Part shown: piece after piece, positions 11,516 to 23,606 of the stretch | Layout of the letters: each line of letters starts with the position of its first letter | How positions within the stretch are numbered: position 1 is the stretch's first letter | Source of the DNA: Piper betle | Lineage: Eukaryota > Streptophyta > Magnoliopsida > Piperales > Piperaceae | Length of the DNA stretch: 64,000 nucleotides | Direction of reading: 5' to 3' | Assembly (NCBI GenBank): GCA_033002965.1 | Contig: JAURVB010014703.1 | Location: 1-64,000, forward strand | The notes under the pieces: model-generated | The model's input: the letters and a program-made list of their open reading frames with translations, nothing else | What the model was told of the DNA's origin: nothing | The model's database searches: none | Position numbers and translations under genes: made by a program

Positions 11516-14103
11516 TACACCTTATGAGTGGACCTCCTAATTTATATATCATGGTTGATGTCTTGTGGCTCTTTAAGAGTAGCTTGTGATCCAATCCTAT
11601 GTGGTACAATAAAATCCCACAATAGCTTGTGATCCAGCCCTACGTGGTACAATAAAATCCCACAAGGAGTCGTCGTCGTAAGGGTGGGGTGTGGGTGGCT
11701 CTGTAGCATGTCGGGTCAAAGCATTGTTGTAAGGACGTTAGTCCGAGTTGTCAACTATCATTTGTTTGCGTGTGTATGGCAGCTGGTATTAACCCACGTT
11801 GTTTGTATATATAAGTAACATCGGGTATTATAGTTGGTCATGATGGGAGTCATGATTCCTACAATACTGTTAGTGAATATAATTTTATATGACATAGTAA
11901 TCATGTTATATTATATAGTATAAGACTATGGCGTATAGTGATCCTTACCTGAGATCAATTGATAGAATCTATATGACAAAAGTATTCTTTTAGGGTTAAG
12001 ATAATGACAACCTTGGAGTCCATTATCGTCAGACCTACTCGGTGATTCTCATAATATCAGCCACAGCCTATTATATATATATGGGAGAACTTTTTTAATC
12101 TTGTATTATCTTGCAACTTATAATCTAGAAACTTTGTTGAATATTTGGTGTTGTATAATTATCAAATAAGCTATATGTTTTTCATGTTTATATGAAACTC
12201 GCTATCATTATGTCAGCCCATATGATCTTAATTAAGGTATTTCCGTCATCGGTCGATCAATTACTGTTTTGCCCTTGATTGAGAACCAAGGTGTTACACC
12301 TCCATTAGACAATTGCGCATTTGCTTTTAAAAATTCAGAACTCCAAGCAGATCTAACTCAACTCGTGAAGTTATCGGAGACAACTTCAAACCAACTCAGA
12401 GTAATTTATACTATGTTTTTAATCGAAAAAAGATTTATCAAATTAGAAGATATTATTTTGTTGACAATTACAATTAATAAATATATGATCATTTATATTA
12501 CTTTAAATTATTGATTTACTAAATTAAAATAATTAATAAACTTAAAATATTTTATCATAAAATTTGTCACTATGAAATCATTTATAGAGTTTTACTCGTA
12601 AAGTTATAGAGTGGAATGGAATCGAAAAGTTTGAAAATAAAATAATAATAATGCAAAAACCATCTCCGTTCTTATTCAGCAAACTATTCATATCGAGTGC
12701 ATTGAAGACGTAGATGAAAAACGATAAAAGCACCCGATAAATAGCAACGTATACACTAAGCTAATTACAAGAACATGATAAATGTGTTGAGACTCAGGAA
12801 CCATTAGATCTGACACGTGGGAACTAATCTGGACCATCAGAAGTCCTAATCTCAACCATTGAATTTCTGAACACATCTCAACCATTGAATTCATAAATTC
12901 GGTAAAGCTGTTATAGACATCTTCATATTAAACTATAAGTTAACAAACTATCTTTGGAATATTTGGATGGATTCTTGGTATTCAGTTCATGCAGTTTACG
13001 ATTTTATATAAAGATGGACGATTAGAAATAAGACCACTCATCCCCATTTTCCACTCTTGTGTCTTCTCCTAATGAAAACTGCATCACATAAGGTACAAAA
13101 TGAACAAGGGAAATTTTATTGTATGACATTTATATTTGTAGAAGGTGTGTGTGCATGCAATGATCCCACCAAGTAGTTTTTGTGCTAACGCTAGATATAC
13201 TCGATGGGGATACGTTGTATTTTATCTCATCGATGATATTAGTGAAGAATATGCTTGGTATCAACTATAAACTCAACTTCTCCCCTCAAGTCCCTTGAGG
13301 GATTTAATCAAGTTAATGATAGGTATAAATGCCCTGGATTAAGTAGAAATTGATAGGTTTTATTATTTATTATGATAAAAGTGGTTAACTAAATTAAAAT
13401 TTTATATATAATTCATCCCTAGGATCTTTCGACATGTGCAAATAATTTTACGATATTTCATTAACTAGGTAAGATGTTATGCGCAACTTATACTACTAAT
13501 AAATTTTAATTTTATGGACCAACACTCATTTAATTATGAGATATAATAATCTAACATCTTATATATATATATATAGATTCTAGATGACTTTAAAGATAGA
13601 TCCTACTTAAATGAGAAGATAAACTATAATAATTTGATTTTTATTTTTTATTACGTTATATTTTGATTGGTTCATCTCTTACTTCTAATCTTTTAATCAT
13701 AGGTTAATATTGAGTTCTCCTGTTATTAATAAGAGTCTCGCGACTGCTCCATTAATACAGAGCTCCAAATAATGTTAGTAGATATAACTATATAGCTCCA
13801 TTAATATTCTGAAGGATAAATTTTATTATAATAAATGCATAAGTATTTAATATGATGCTCAAGTTTCAAAATTATCCGACGTAAGCCCATTCACGTCGGA
13901 CCGAAATCGCCTCCCGCTGCGAATTAGTTTCCACTTTTAATGGTTACATTTTGCAAAAAAATCTAAAAATATTATCATAAATCACAAAATTACTAAAGGG
14001 AGGTCACAAATATTTTTTTATTAAAAGAAATTTGGAGAAGCAGATTGATGGTTAAACCCCAAAATCTCCTTGTACCGGGACTTCAGATCGTAGATAGAAT
14101 GAA
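11516..14103. other. Intergenic, no gene recognised
   Basis: AT-rich. A near-duplicate tract (agcttgtgatccaatccta...tggtacaataaaatcccac, about 11580-11662) is repeated in tandem twice. The frames at 12269-12514 and 12688-12894 have no motif. Confidence 0.4.
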
Positions 14104-14382
14104 CTAGGAAATATGAGTGGACATTAGAGCTAGAAAGGCGTGTTCGTCGCAAGGAAGCTTGATTGCACCAATTTGATGATCAACATCAAACTCTTCTTCT
14201 GCCTTATTTAGAAGATTTTGAAACGAAGCATTACCCAAGAACGAGATTGGCACCATAAATCTCCTCTCTGTCTCTCCAACATGAACTGGGAAGTAGCCCT
14301 TTGGAACAGATGAAGATGGAGACGACCCATCTGACCTGGTTAGAGCTCTTTGGATGGCCTGCTTGGCTTGAGTAATCCCCAT
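14104..14382 (-). CDS. SAUR-family auxin-responsive protein (gene 3)
   Basis: Intronless, 92 residues. It starts MGITQAKQAIQRAL and carries the SAUR core SVPKGYFPVHVG, RRFMVPISFL, FQNLLNKAEEEFDVDH, and IKLPCDE. The upstream in-frame ATG at 14430 is rejected because a TATA run (14428-14440) lies over it; the start at 14382 leaves a short leader. It belongs to the compact MGI-type SAUR class that often forms tandem clusters, and it pairs with the neighbour at 15595-15876. The family role is auxin-linked growth control. The acidic/serine linker SDGSSPSSS before the core is normal. Confidence 0.9.
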   Translation of the reverse strand: MGITQAKQAIQRALTRSDGSSPSSSVPKGYFPVHVGETERRFMVPISFLGNASFQNLLNKAEEEFDVDHQIGAIKLPCDEHAFLALMSTHIS

Positions 14383-14427
14383 GAAACGAACAATATTGAT
14401 GCCCACGACTCTGATGGAAAACAACTC

Positions 14428-14440
14428 CATATATATATAT
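14428..14440 (-). promoter_or_regulatory. TATA box of SAUR gene 3
   Basis: Minus-strand gatatatatatatg lies about 46-58 bases upstream of the ATG at 14382. The gene is intronless, so this supports the shorter start. Confidence 0.5.
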
Positions 14441-14528
14441 CAACAGTGAACTAACAAATTAGATGTTGAATAAACACTTTGGATAGACTTTGAAAGAAAG
14501 ATGGAGATAGACTGTTGAAAGCACAAGC

Positions 14529-14529
<1 letters not shown>

Positions 14530-14585
<56 letters not shown>
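14530..14585. repeat. (TA)n microsatellite, about 56 bp
   Basis: An uninterrupted TA dinucleotide tract just upstream of SAUR gene 3. Open frames reading YIYIYI through it are artefacts. Confidence 0.95.
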
Positions 14586-14587
<2 letters not shown>

Positions 14588-14589
14588 CA

Positions 14590-15594
14590 ATGGCATATCC
14601 CCAACTTGCATGCAGCCGGAGACATGATCGTCTCACAAGTTGCATACAGACCGGAGAAACCGTGGGCGGGCGGCAACCATTTTTTTGTGTATATAATTGA
14701 AGGGCAATTGCATGTGCATGAAGAAGAACAGCTGCTTTTATCATAGCAGTCTGGTCTTGTCACTGGGGAAGATGAATGTCCCCCGACTATATTATGAATC
14801 CCACCTCTCTCTGGTGGAGGATAGGAGAAGAAATGATATTTATGATGCGTGGGGCATTGCTGTTTTGATTTATATGGAGTCATGGACAGAGAAAGATAAG
14901 ATCTTCCAAAAAAAAAAGGAAGAAAATATTGACGAGATCAATGCAATATTATATTTATTGGTGTACATTCATCTACAACCTTATCTCAGAATTGCACTGC
15001 TAATTTCCTGTATAAGAAGTTAGATTTTTCACTGCCTCTTGATTTTGATTGAATGCAGAATATGTAGTTGTTGATCAAGGAATTTACTGATAAATATTTG
15101 ATCAGTACAGATCATAAAGTATCCCACAAAAATGTTCCATTTCTTCAAGTGTACAATATATACTACCACCAACGTATCTAATTTATTTTCCAAATTGAAT
15201 AAATTGATCATTACTAACATCACCCGCACCTCACTGCAAGGTCAAAGAACAGAATTTATATCGTTTAATTTGGTATTTTCTCTTAAAAATAAATGAATGA
15301 TTGAAAAACTATTACTTAGATGAATTATATGCAAGTTAATAACTAGGGCTGTGGTGCATGGTTAATCGATCATACAATATTTGCACCAAGGAAACTTTTA
15401 ATTAGTACGTCCCAGACTCGCTGAATGCATACAATATGGCGTAAGAATGCATGGTCGATATTAAACCAAAAAGATTTTATTGAAATAAAATACAAGCAAG
15501 AAAAAAATGTACAACGTAGACGGTTATTACATGATAACAACATGGATCATGTTCGTTTCTTTTCATGCTCATCAAGAACTACTAGATATACATC
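14590..15594. other. Intergenic between SAUR genes 3 and 4
   Basis: No gene or bounded repeat recognised. The frame at 14697-15023 has no motif. Confidence 0.4.
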
Positions 15595-15876
15595 TCAGAT
15601 GAGAGGAGCAACAAAAATGTCTTCATGGCAAGGAAGCGTGAGTCCTCCGGTTTGGTGATCGACCTCAAACTCTTCTTCTGCTTCCATCAACAGTTTTTGG
15701 AAGGCAGCCTTTTTCAACAAGGAGATTGGCACCACAAATCTTCTCTGCGCCTCTCCAACATAAACTGGAAAGTAACCCTTTGGAACGTCTACCATTGGAG
15801 ACGATCCGCGGTCTCTCTTCAACGACCTCTGGATGAACTGCTTTGCATGTCTCATGCCAATCAAAGCAATACCCAT
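15595..15876 (-). CDS. SAUR-family auxin-responsive protein (gene 4)
   Basis: Intronless, 93 residues. It starts MGIALIGMRHAKQFIQRSL, followed by DVPKGYFPVYVG, RRFVVPISLL, FQKLLMEAEEEFEVDH, and GLTLPCHE, the ordered SAUR core. An upstream ATG 30 codons earlier is open but gives a tail not typical of the family. A TATA-like run lies about 120 bases upstream (15991-16010). It is the sister of gene 3 by start type and orientation, about 1.2 kb away, so a tandem duplication is likely. The C-terminus (EDIFVAPLI) is slightly shorter than many relatives. Confidence 0.9.
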   Translation of the reverse strand: MGIALIGMRHAKQFIQRSLKRDRGSSPMVDVPKGYFPVYVGEAQRRFVVPISLLKKAAFQKLLMEAEEEFEVDHQTGGLTLPCHEDIFVAPLI

Positions 15877-15989
15877 AATCCTATTTGATTTTGGAAAGCA
15901 AAGTTTTAGACTCTTTCGGTCTGGGAAATTCAAAGTCGAGGTTAAGTAATTAAGCTTTGGGTGCATGTTTCTCTAACTTCATATGCTTA

Positions 15990-16010
15990 CACATATATAT
16001 ATTATATACA
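15990..16010 (-). promoter_or_regulatory. TATA-like tract upstream of SAUR gene 4
   Basis: An alternating AT tract (minus strand tatataatatatatatgtg). It is likely the core promoter of the SAUR gene starting at 15876, but the tract is simple sequence and so only suggestive. Confidence 0.35.
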
Positions 16011-16646
16011 AGAGTATCACTCATGTGACTTGCTTCATTGTTTTGACAATACCTCCAACATGGTTTCCCACTTTCTGGTAGCTGGAAAACTAGGGGCTTC
16101 CTTCCATAACCAGAAAATTGAAGGTGCCTCCTAGCGTCCAAAAATGTTCATCGGTGCGGAGTTCAATTATTATGGTATAGAAGATCTTGTATGTGTTCTT
16201 ATAATACGCTTGATTTAGTAAATCTCCATGATTTGAATGGGCGTAAATATTGCAACATGAGAGTTTTTCTTAGCGGGTATGTATAAACTATAGGCATTGC
16301 TAAATATTAGAGATATACTTTAATTTAATTTTATAGATAAGCGAGATTGTTGATTAATAATGAGATAAATTATAATGATTTGATAAAAGTGGACATCTAT
16401 TAAATAAAGAGATGGATTATACTAATTTAATTTATTTTATATATAAACATAACCATCATGCAAGCATATAATTCCAAGATGCATAGCTCGATCAGAAATA
16501 AACAACAAATGAAAAGAAAGAACGAATATCTATACATATATAATAATAATGATAATAATAATAATAATAAAATCAAACAGCTAAATAAAACCTAGCTAAT
16601 ATATTTAAAAAAAGGAATTGGGAATACTTATTCAAAAACTAGACGA

Positions 16647-17158
16647 CTAGTTTTTACCGTCAAGCTGCTTAACAATGTCAAGGTAGGCGAGATAGAGAAC
16701 TCGATCCTTGGCACCAGTCCGATGATTTTTGGTCTGTTTGCAGAAGTACTTCAACTGGTTGAGAGTGCAACAACCCAGCAACTGCCCCAAAAACAAAAAA
16801 GCCAATTGATGAACTTCTTCCTCTTTGGGAACGAAGGTCTTGCAGCAGCTTCACCACATCTGGTGCATGTTGGTAGAGTAGGGTTCATCCACTCTTTCGG
16901 AGCGCGATCATGCATCCTTCCTTCGTTAGCTTTTAGAAACTCGACCACTCTGGCATATTCTGTGTGTACGTTATAAGTCGCTTGAAATACATTATTGCAC
17001 TTCTTGCATTGTAGATAACCTGGAATTGTCGTTATGCCTTTGCTGTTCAGGTATTCGAGACGGTGGATTTGAGCTTTCTTCTTGGTCGCCCATGAAAACG
17101 GCGGATTCTCGTTCTCATCTTTGTCACCTTCACACCTTTTATGAAGTTTGTTACGCAT
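16647..17158 (-). pseudogene. DUF7086-family protein, one-base frameshift
   Basis: The minus frame from 17158 matches the plant DUF7086 domain: FSWATKKKAQIHRLEYL, ITTIPGYLQCKKC, an FLKANEGRMHDRAP block, WMNPTLPTC, then CTRCG and FINWLF. Two CxxC pairs (CKKC, CTRC) suggest metal binding. The frame breaks in a run of six T just after INWLF (about 16790-16797). With one more T the family ending continues to 16647: GCCTLNQLKYFCK, then KNHRTGAKDRVLYLAYL and KQLDGKN. The span is 512 bases, one short of a multiple of three, as one missing base predicts. The function of the family is unknown. An upstream exon is possible because the region before the ATG looks like a splice acceptor (gaccag). The lesion could be real or an assembly undercall. 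Confidence 0.75.
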
Positions 17159-18329
17159 TTCGAAACCTGGTCACTCACAAAATACAACAATTTCCCATTT
17201 AATTAATTATTAAAAAATGACATTAATCAAATTCATTGAGAAGAAAAGACTATGATACCTGTTACAGGGAGGCGTCGAAGGAGACAATATAATGTACATG
17301 AGAATGAAATTTCTGAATATTAGTCAGTTTTTTGGCCTAAGATAAACTCAAAATATTATATCGGTAAATCTTTATTTTTATTCATCATCATATTCTCTCC
17401 CCTGTAACTATTCATAAAACAATTATACAAAATTATAAATATTTGATAAACATAATTGTAGAAAAATTTAATAAGCATGACATTCAACAAACATGACTAC
17501 ATTGAGATAAAATATACAAAATTGATAAATATAGCGTTAACGTCTAAGAAAATCATGTTGAATTAATAATATAAACTCTATTTATAATTAATTATTTATT
17601 AATTTAATATTAAATTTTAACAATATAGTTTTTTAGAAAAAATATAAGTGTTTCGCTATGCACTAGTAATAACCTATTATATATTATATACAGGGATAAT
17701 TATTTTTACTTTTCCTATATTTTTAGTTCTTCTTGTTTCAACTTTTTCTCATTGTGATTAATGCTATGTACACACCTAATAATTTATTAATAATAAAATT
17801 TTGTGTTTTTTTTCTATATGGTTAATTCTAGGCTCATCAACTTGGGAAGAAGAATTGGCAATAGGGACAAAACCACGTGTTCTGGTTCTAGATTTAATCG
17901 AATAAAATATTTAACTAATTCTATACGTCTAACCAAAAAAATTTTGGTCTTCCTATTTTTCTATCTTCTCATTCATTGCCGGTGAACCTTCTTCCCCTAA
18001 TTCTAATAGTTTATTATTACATATTTATTCGTATTGATTATTTTCTTCTTTCCTTTATAATTATTTGCAGATAATTGATAAATATAACAATATAGTTATA
18101 TAGAATTATAAAAATTTGATAAACATGATAGTATAAAAATTTAATAAAAATGACATTTAATAAACATGACTACACCTACTTATAATATAAAGTATACAAA
18201 ACTGATAAATATGACGCCAACATTTAAGATAATCGTCTTATAATATAAAATGTATTTATAATTACTTATTTATAATTTATTTTAAATATTATAAATATAA
18301 AATTTTTAAATAAAAAGTAATAACCTATT

Positions 18330-18364
<35 letters not shown>

Positions 18365-19631
18365 CCTTAATTCCCTCCTTAAAGGACAATATAGATAGTG
18401 CATATTCTCTCTTTATTATATATACCTAGTGTATATTCTTCTTTAGTCACCGATCATTGTTATTTTTCTTGCTTCTTGTTGTGAATTGATGGCTACTATA
18501 GTTTTTCTCTGATGACTTTATAATTTAGTTTTCTCTTAGCCCAATATACTTATCAGGTGGTGTGTGCTTAGATGAGTGATAAAAAAAGTCAAAAACAATG
18601 CTTTGTCTATTTTCTTAATGACACTAATGTATGAAAATAAAAGTTAAGGATAGGAGAGACAATATTGAAGTCGGATTGGACCTCTGCATTGTCCATGTCC
18701 ATCAATTAACGTCAAAATTTTTCAACAGATGTAATCATAATTTGGCAAAGATAAAAAATTTATTTTCATTTCATATTTATTGCATTATCTGATTATCTTT
18801 CCATTAAAAATATATTTTTTCTCAAAAATACTAATATTTTATTTATATGCCCATTATCTCTTTTATTGTTCTTAGTTTTTCTCAGGTCCATTAACATAAA
18901 AATTAAAGTTTTTTTTCTTGTAAAAATATTTTCATAAACAAATGTTACATTAATTTTTAAAGTTAAAAATCTATTGTTTGTATGTATTACATTTAATAAT
19001 TTTTAATGATATTTTATAATGAAGTTTAAAAATGCCAACAATGTCATTAATTTAAAATTTTTTGTTTTTAATTGAACATCTTCTTTCGATCAAATTCAAT
19101 CATATATACTCCTAACATAGTTATTTGGTTGCCGTCCCCGCCCACCCCGGTTTGGGTAGCGGCTGGCATGCATGATCGCTACGTTGGGAATAGTCAGCAT
19201 TGTGGCGACGGCATTGCCTGTGGTTACTGACGGCAGCACGACTGCAGCATTGGCGGCAGTTACCGAGGACTTTAAGTGCTAGAATTGCTGATAGAAGGAG
19301 GGCCTCGGTTCCCCTTAGGTTACACCTTCCTGATAAAAGTTGTTCAGAAGGGAACATAACGTGATAGAGAAAACAATTTATTTCTTAACAGACATGAAAT
19401 GCACCTTTGAGCTACAAGAGCTTTCCGGATGAAGTGTATCAAATTGGTCCACACAAAGTTTATCCAGAGTCCAGACACAGCCGAAGGGGATCATGAAATG
19501 GAACAATTCAAATGGCCATTTACCCGTCAAACCATCAAATTATACAGCAGCAGAGACAAATATACTACACCGACCTGAGATGAACACTTTAGAACACTTC
19601 AAAAAATCCAGCCATGTACACAAACACAAAC
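17159..19631. other. Intergenic, AT-rich
   Basis: Contains an (AT)n run at about 18338-18362. A short GC-rich island lies at about 19125-19330; frames in it match no family I know. There are two similar AT-rich stretches (about 17400-17560 and 18080-18240, both with aaacatgactaca and a following ataaatat motif) that look like copies of an old repeat. Confidence 0.4.
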
Positions 19632-22600
19632 CTACAAGCCATGAGAATTAAGAGCCATCATCTTGCACTGCTCATTCATCGCGAGTAACTGTGCCTCTTT
19701 CTTGTCCAGGAGAGTGCTCAGCCTCACATTTTCAGCCATTAGCTTCTGTACCTCGGCTTCTTTCAGCATCTTTTCTCCCTCCAAGTGGGTAGTTTTTGCA
19801 ACAAGCCTGTCAAAAATAGTTGATATGAGCTCGTTTTAAAGTGAATGCCATATTTTATCAACTATTCCCATTCCAGAAGCAACAAGCATGAATTAAGTCA
19901 AGCCATCAATAACACTCAAACAATTGATTTTGCAATCAACATGGTAATAACACATAAATCCCAGCACAAACTTAAGGCTGAAACAATATGGTTAATGGCA
20001 TCTTAAAAGTTGAAATCAATAGAAAAACAAGTAAGCTACAAGAACATATTTGTTAAGATCGGACTCAAGTTAACATAAACAATAGGTAAAAGGCAAAAAA
20101 TGCATAAATGAAACGCAACCTAGTATATATGATAAAGGCAGTTTTGATATGCCTAATACACCCATAAACAAACCTCTCAAAGAGCTTTTCCATCGTCTGG
20201 AATTGTTTCTCTGATGAAATAAGGGTTTCCCGTACACTAATGAGACTGCTAACATAAGATCTAAGGGAATCAAATTCTTGCTTCACTCGACAAAGCTCCT
20301 GCTCATTTTCTGCAGCTCTTTGCCTTTGTCGTGTTGTTTCTTGAACCATGTCTTCAACCTTTTGGCGCATCTCATTTAGGATAGTGTTAGTACCAAATGC
20401 AAATTTTTCCATTTCTTCCACTTTGGTAGACATTGTCTCTATCTGAAGAGATTTTTTATTTATTTCTTCAAGGCCTAAGCTAACCTTCTCCTTCTCAACA
20501 GCTGCTTCAGCTTCCGCCATAATAGCCCTCTTAACCAATCCTTCCATTACATCAGCTACCAGTCTCACTGATCTTAAAGTCTCTCCAATATAAATCACGT
20601 CATGCTCATCAAATACACCATTCTGGTTTTCAACACCTAGCCTCGCATCTGCATCTAAGTTTGCAAATGAAGAAAGATCAACTTCTTTAGACCAACTCGA
20701 CAATGGCGTTCCATTTTTATCAATGAAGCCCACACCATCCTGATGCTTAATCCCACAAGATGCATGGGCTAAATGAGGGACTGCCAGAATTCTCGCCTTA
20801 GATTTCAAATAGGCGAGCAAAGTAGCAGTAGTTTTAACCCGTCTCAAAAGAACTTGTATTTCCTTCTCATTTTCCTCAGAAACTTGCATGGATGTTTGCA
20901 CCTCTTGAAGTTTGTTTTGTAAATCATCAACTTGAGCTTGATGCTTCTCTAGCTCCTGTTTCCAGATAACATTTTTCTGATTTAACTGAGACTCTAGCTT
21001 CTCAAGTGATTCTCCCATAACCTTTCCACTGAAATAAAAAGTATGTTTGGGTAAAAACAAGAGAAACTTAATCATTATTTTATGTTTTTTTTTTTAAAAA
21101 AAACTTGATATCAATAATGAAAAAAAAATTCCCAAATAAATAGTCCATTACCTATTTCCCCACAGACAACAAAAAGTACAGTAGCGTAAGCTTAGACAAG
21201 TAATTATCATGGAAAGTTCTCAAACAAGTAAGAAAACCATTGACTTAAAAGAAGATTGCAAATCTAATAAGGGTTTAGGGTTTAGGGCTTATGCCTTAAT
21301 GTTAAAGGATAAATGCAAGTGCTGGTTCTAATTATTTAAGACAGGTACACAACTGGCACTACTTAAAGAGCTAAATAGCTGCAGAAAACATTTTGCAATA
21401 AAGGATAGCATTCAATTTAATAAAAAATTATATTGTCATAGATGCAATTCTCTTTCATTTTATTCAGCTTTTATTTTCCCATGGATTACATGATGCTTCT
21501 TAAAGCAACGACTCGCTCAAAGCTTAGAACTACTGCTTCATGTTTTTAGACTTGACCAGAGATGATAGGATAACTCAAATAGAGCTAGATTAAAAGAAAA
21601 AAAAAGGAAACGAAGGAAGAACACTTTGCTTAATTTCTCTTAGCTCATAGCATAAGCCAGAATACAGGTAAATAATGGTGCAGCTAGTTGTTGATAAGCC
21701 AGCATATCAGAGTTTTGTTGCGCAAATAATGGATGTAGCTAGTAGATTTCAATAATGGTAGCTTCATTATTCACTCTATCTTAGTTGCTTGACTATAAGA
21801 TATGGTTAGATCTTTAATGTGCGTAGATACTTGGAAGCGAATAAATATGTGGAAATGGTCCTATAAATCTCCTCTCTTATCGTACATAATTCATATTTTC
21901 CTGTAATTCTTCTACCCGCCCCTGTGTTCAACTCGCCTCTTCCTTATTCCTTTTCCTATCTTACTTGCCAATCCTGACACGCTCAACATTGCGTTTGTAT
22001 CAGATTCAAAATCAAAATTTACCCTACAAATGCTTAAAATTGAGGTAAATGTTGCACCTTATACCATTAAATCTGGACGAATCCACAAATTAGCTTCAAC
22101 AAAGCTCAAGTGAAACGATCCAATCAAAATGGAGAAAGACCTCCAAAATTTTGCAAAATCAATGTGCGGTACGGAATTATAATATAATTCAATAATCCAA
22201 GGAAAATTGACAAAAAACTGCACCTTTTTGCCATCAAATCACATAGAATCCATGAATTAGTATCATTAAACCTAAACCATACCAATACAAACAAAACGGA
22301 GGAATCCATCCAATAATCCACAAAATTAATATAGAAATACCCCTTTATCCGCTACAACAAACTAAGAAAAAATGCCAAAGGTTACATCTTTTTACCAAAA
22401 AACCTCCAATAATCCCGACACTAACATCATTCAAAGTTAACATGGCAACAATCTAACCGAAAACGAATCCGGAAAAACGACCGAACCATTCAAGACAAAA
22501 AGAGAAACAGCAGAACAAGGAAATCATACCTTAAAACCTGAAACTGTATATAGGAGATCTCCGCCGATGAGAACCGAGCAGCGACGAAGGAGGCGGCGGC

Positions 22601-22735
22601 AGCGGCGGCAGCGGCAGCGGCGGTGGCGACGAGGGACGCTAGACGAAGAAGAAGACCCGCTGCGGGCCCGTCGGACCAGAAGATGGTAGCGTCCAATAAT
22701 GACCGGTTGCCGTTTGTGCTATTTGTATCCAACAA
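19632..22735 (-). CDS. Coiled-coil protein with N-terminal hydrophobic/alanine-rich segment
   Basis: Three coding exons join in frame: 22735-22530, 21028-20174 and 19806-19632, giving 411 residues. All junctions have GT-AG sites and both codons split by introns are restored. Residues 1-68 include a hydrophobic stretch and an uninterrupted run of ten alanines coded by a GCC/GCT repeat. Much of the rest is coiled coil (from MGESLEKLESQLNQ, then long E/K/Q-rich heptads such as EKEKVSLGLEEINKK and ETTRQRQRAAENEQEL), broken by a non-coiled block around ILAVPHLAHASCGIKHQDG. The end (LDKKEAQLLAMNEQCKMMAL) is also coiled-coil-like. I recognise the plant-wide pattern but cannot name the protein. A membrane-tethered structural or trafficking role is inference only. 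Confidence 0.8.
22590..22630. repeat. GGCAGC-type triplet repeat coding polyalanine
   Basis: A run of cggcgg/cagcgg units inside exon 1 of the coiled-coil gene, coding about ten alanines on the minus strand. It is likely to vary in length between individuals. Confidence 0.7.
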
Positions 22736-22739
22736 ATCC

Positions 22740-23095
22740 CCGTTTTCGACCTAGTGGGACACAATCATCGTTGTGACCATTGTCCATTTGTCCGAAGAGA
22801 TAAATAATTAACATGGTTAAGTAGGATCCTAATCTCTTTCTGTTCTGTTAGGATAAAGTCTGAATTATGTAAGAAAATTGTGAGAAATTACAAAATTTTA
22901 AAAATATTGATTTTTCTGGCCTTCTATTTAGTGGCCATTAGCTTATTGCTCCCAAATCTCTTTGACAGGAAAAACAAAAGAGGTTTGGTGCAGTTAACAT
23001 GAATATTACTGTACAAAATATTTTGATTTGGCCAAAATATTTATTATTGCCTTCGTTAGAAATAAAATATACTTGCACTTTTACTTGCATATATT
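22740..23095. other. Upstream region of the coiled-coil gene
   Basis: No gene is seen. It includes the promoter side of the minus-strand gene ending at 22735. Confidence 0.4.
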
Positions 23096-23606
23096 TAGGG
23101 GTGTTAATTGAGCGAGCGAGCCGAGCTCAATATGTGTTCGAACTTGGCTCAGGATCGAACGAGTTCGACTTGAGCTCGAATATACTTAAACTACTAGCTC
23201 GAATATACTTAAACTACTTAATTTTTATGAGCTCGTTTGCCAGCTCGTTCGTTAACTCGAAACGAGGCCAATGCGGTTTTGAACCCACAACCTCGAAGTC
23301 ATCAAGGTGAATACTTACCATCTCAACTATCTTGCTTCTTTATTATTATATTACATATATATATAATATAATATAATATAATATAAAGAGTATATTATTA
23401 TATTATTTTACCGAGTCGAGCTACGAGTCGAGTTTGAGTCGATTTCAAGTTATAACCGAGTCAAGTCAAGTCGAACATGACCTTGCTCAAGTTCGGCTCG
23501 TAAGATTCGAGTTCGAGTCAAGCATTTAAATGTCGAGTTTTGAATCGAGTTAAGCCAAATCGAATACTAAATGCTCACGAGCTGATTCACTCAATTAGCA
23601 ATCCTA
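23096..23606. mobile_element. TIR element with tRNA-like segment (copy A)
   Basis: The left end taggggtgttaattgag and the inverted right end (ctcaattagcaatccta) form terminal inverted repeats. Both ends carry gagctcg/ctcgaac motifs shared with the elements at 10.9 kb and 57.1 kb. The flanks share only CATAT (left catatatt, right catattgc), so the target duplication is decayed or the limits are off by a few bases. An internal tRNA-like stretch lies on the minus strand at about 23268-23341. There is no transposase frame; it is a non-autonomous element. Confidence 0.65.
23268..23341 (-). other. tRNA-like segment inside copy A
   Basis: On the minus strand, agttgagatggtaagtattc resembles a tRNA D-arm/A-box, and gaggttgtgggttcaaaacc resembles a T-arm/B-box. 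It is closer to Asp-type than to Phe-type tRNA. The stems are incomplete, so it is a relic and not a gene. Confidence 0.45.

Noticed and set aside
14515..14883. Frames with YIYIYI runs
   Set aside because: They read through a (TA)n microsatellite.
19121..19357. GC-rich minus ORF
   Set aside because: No motif and no splice context; possibly a gene scrap but unsupported.
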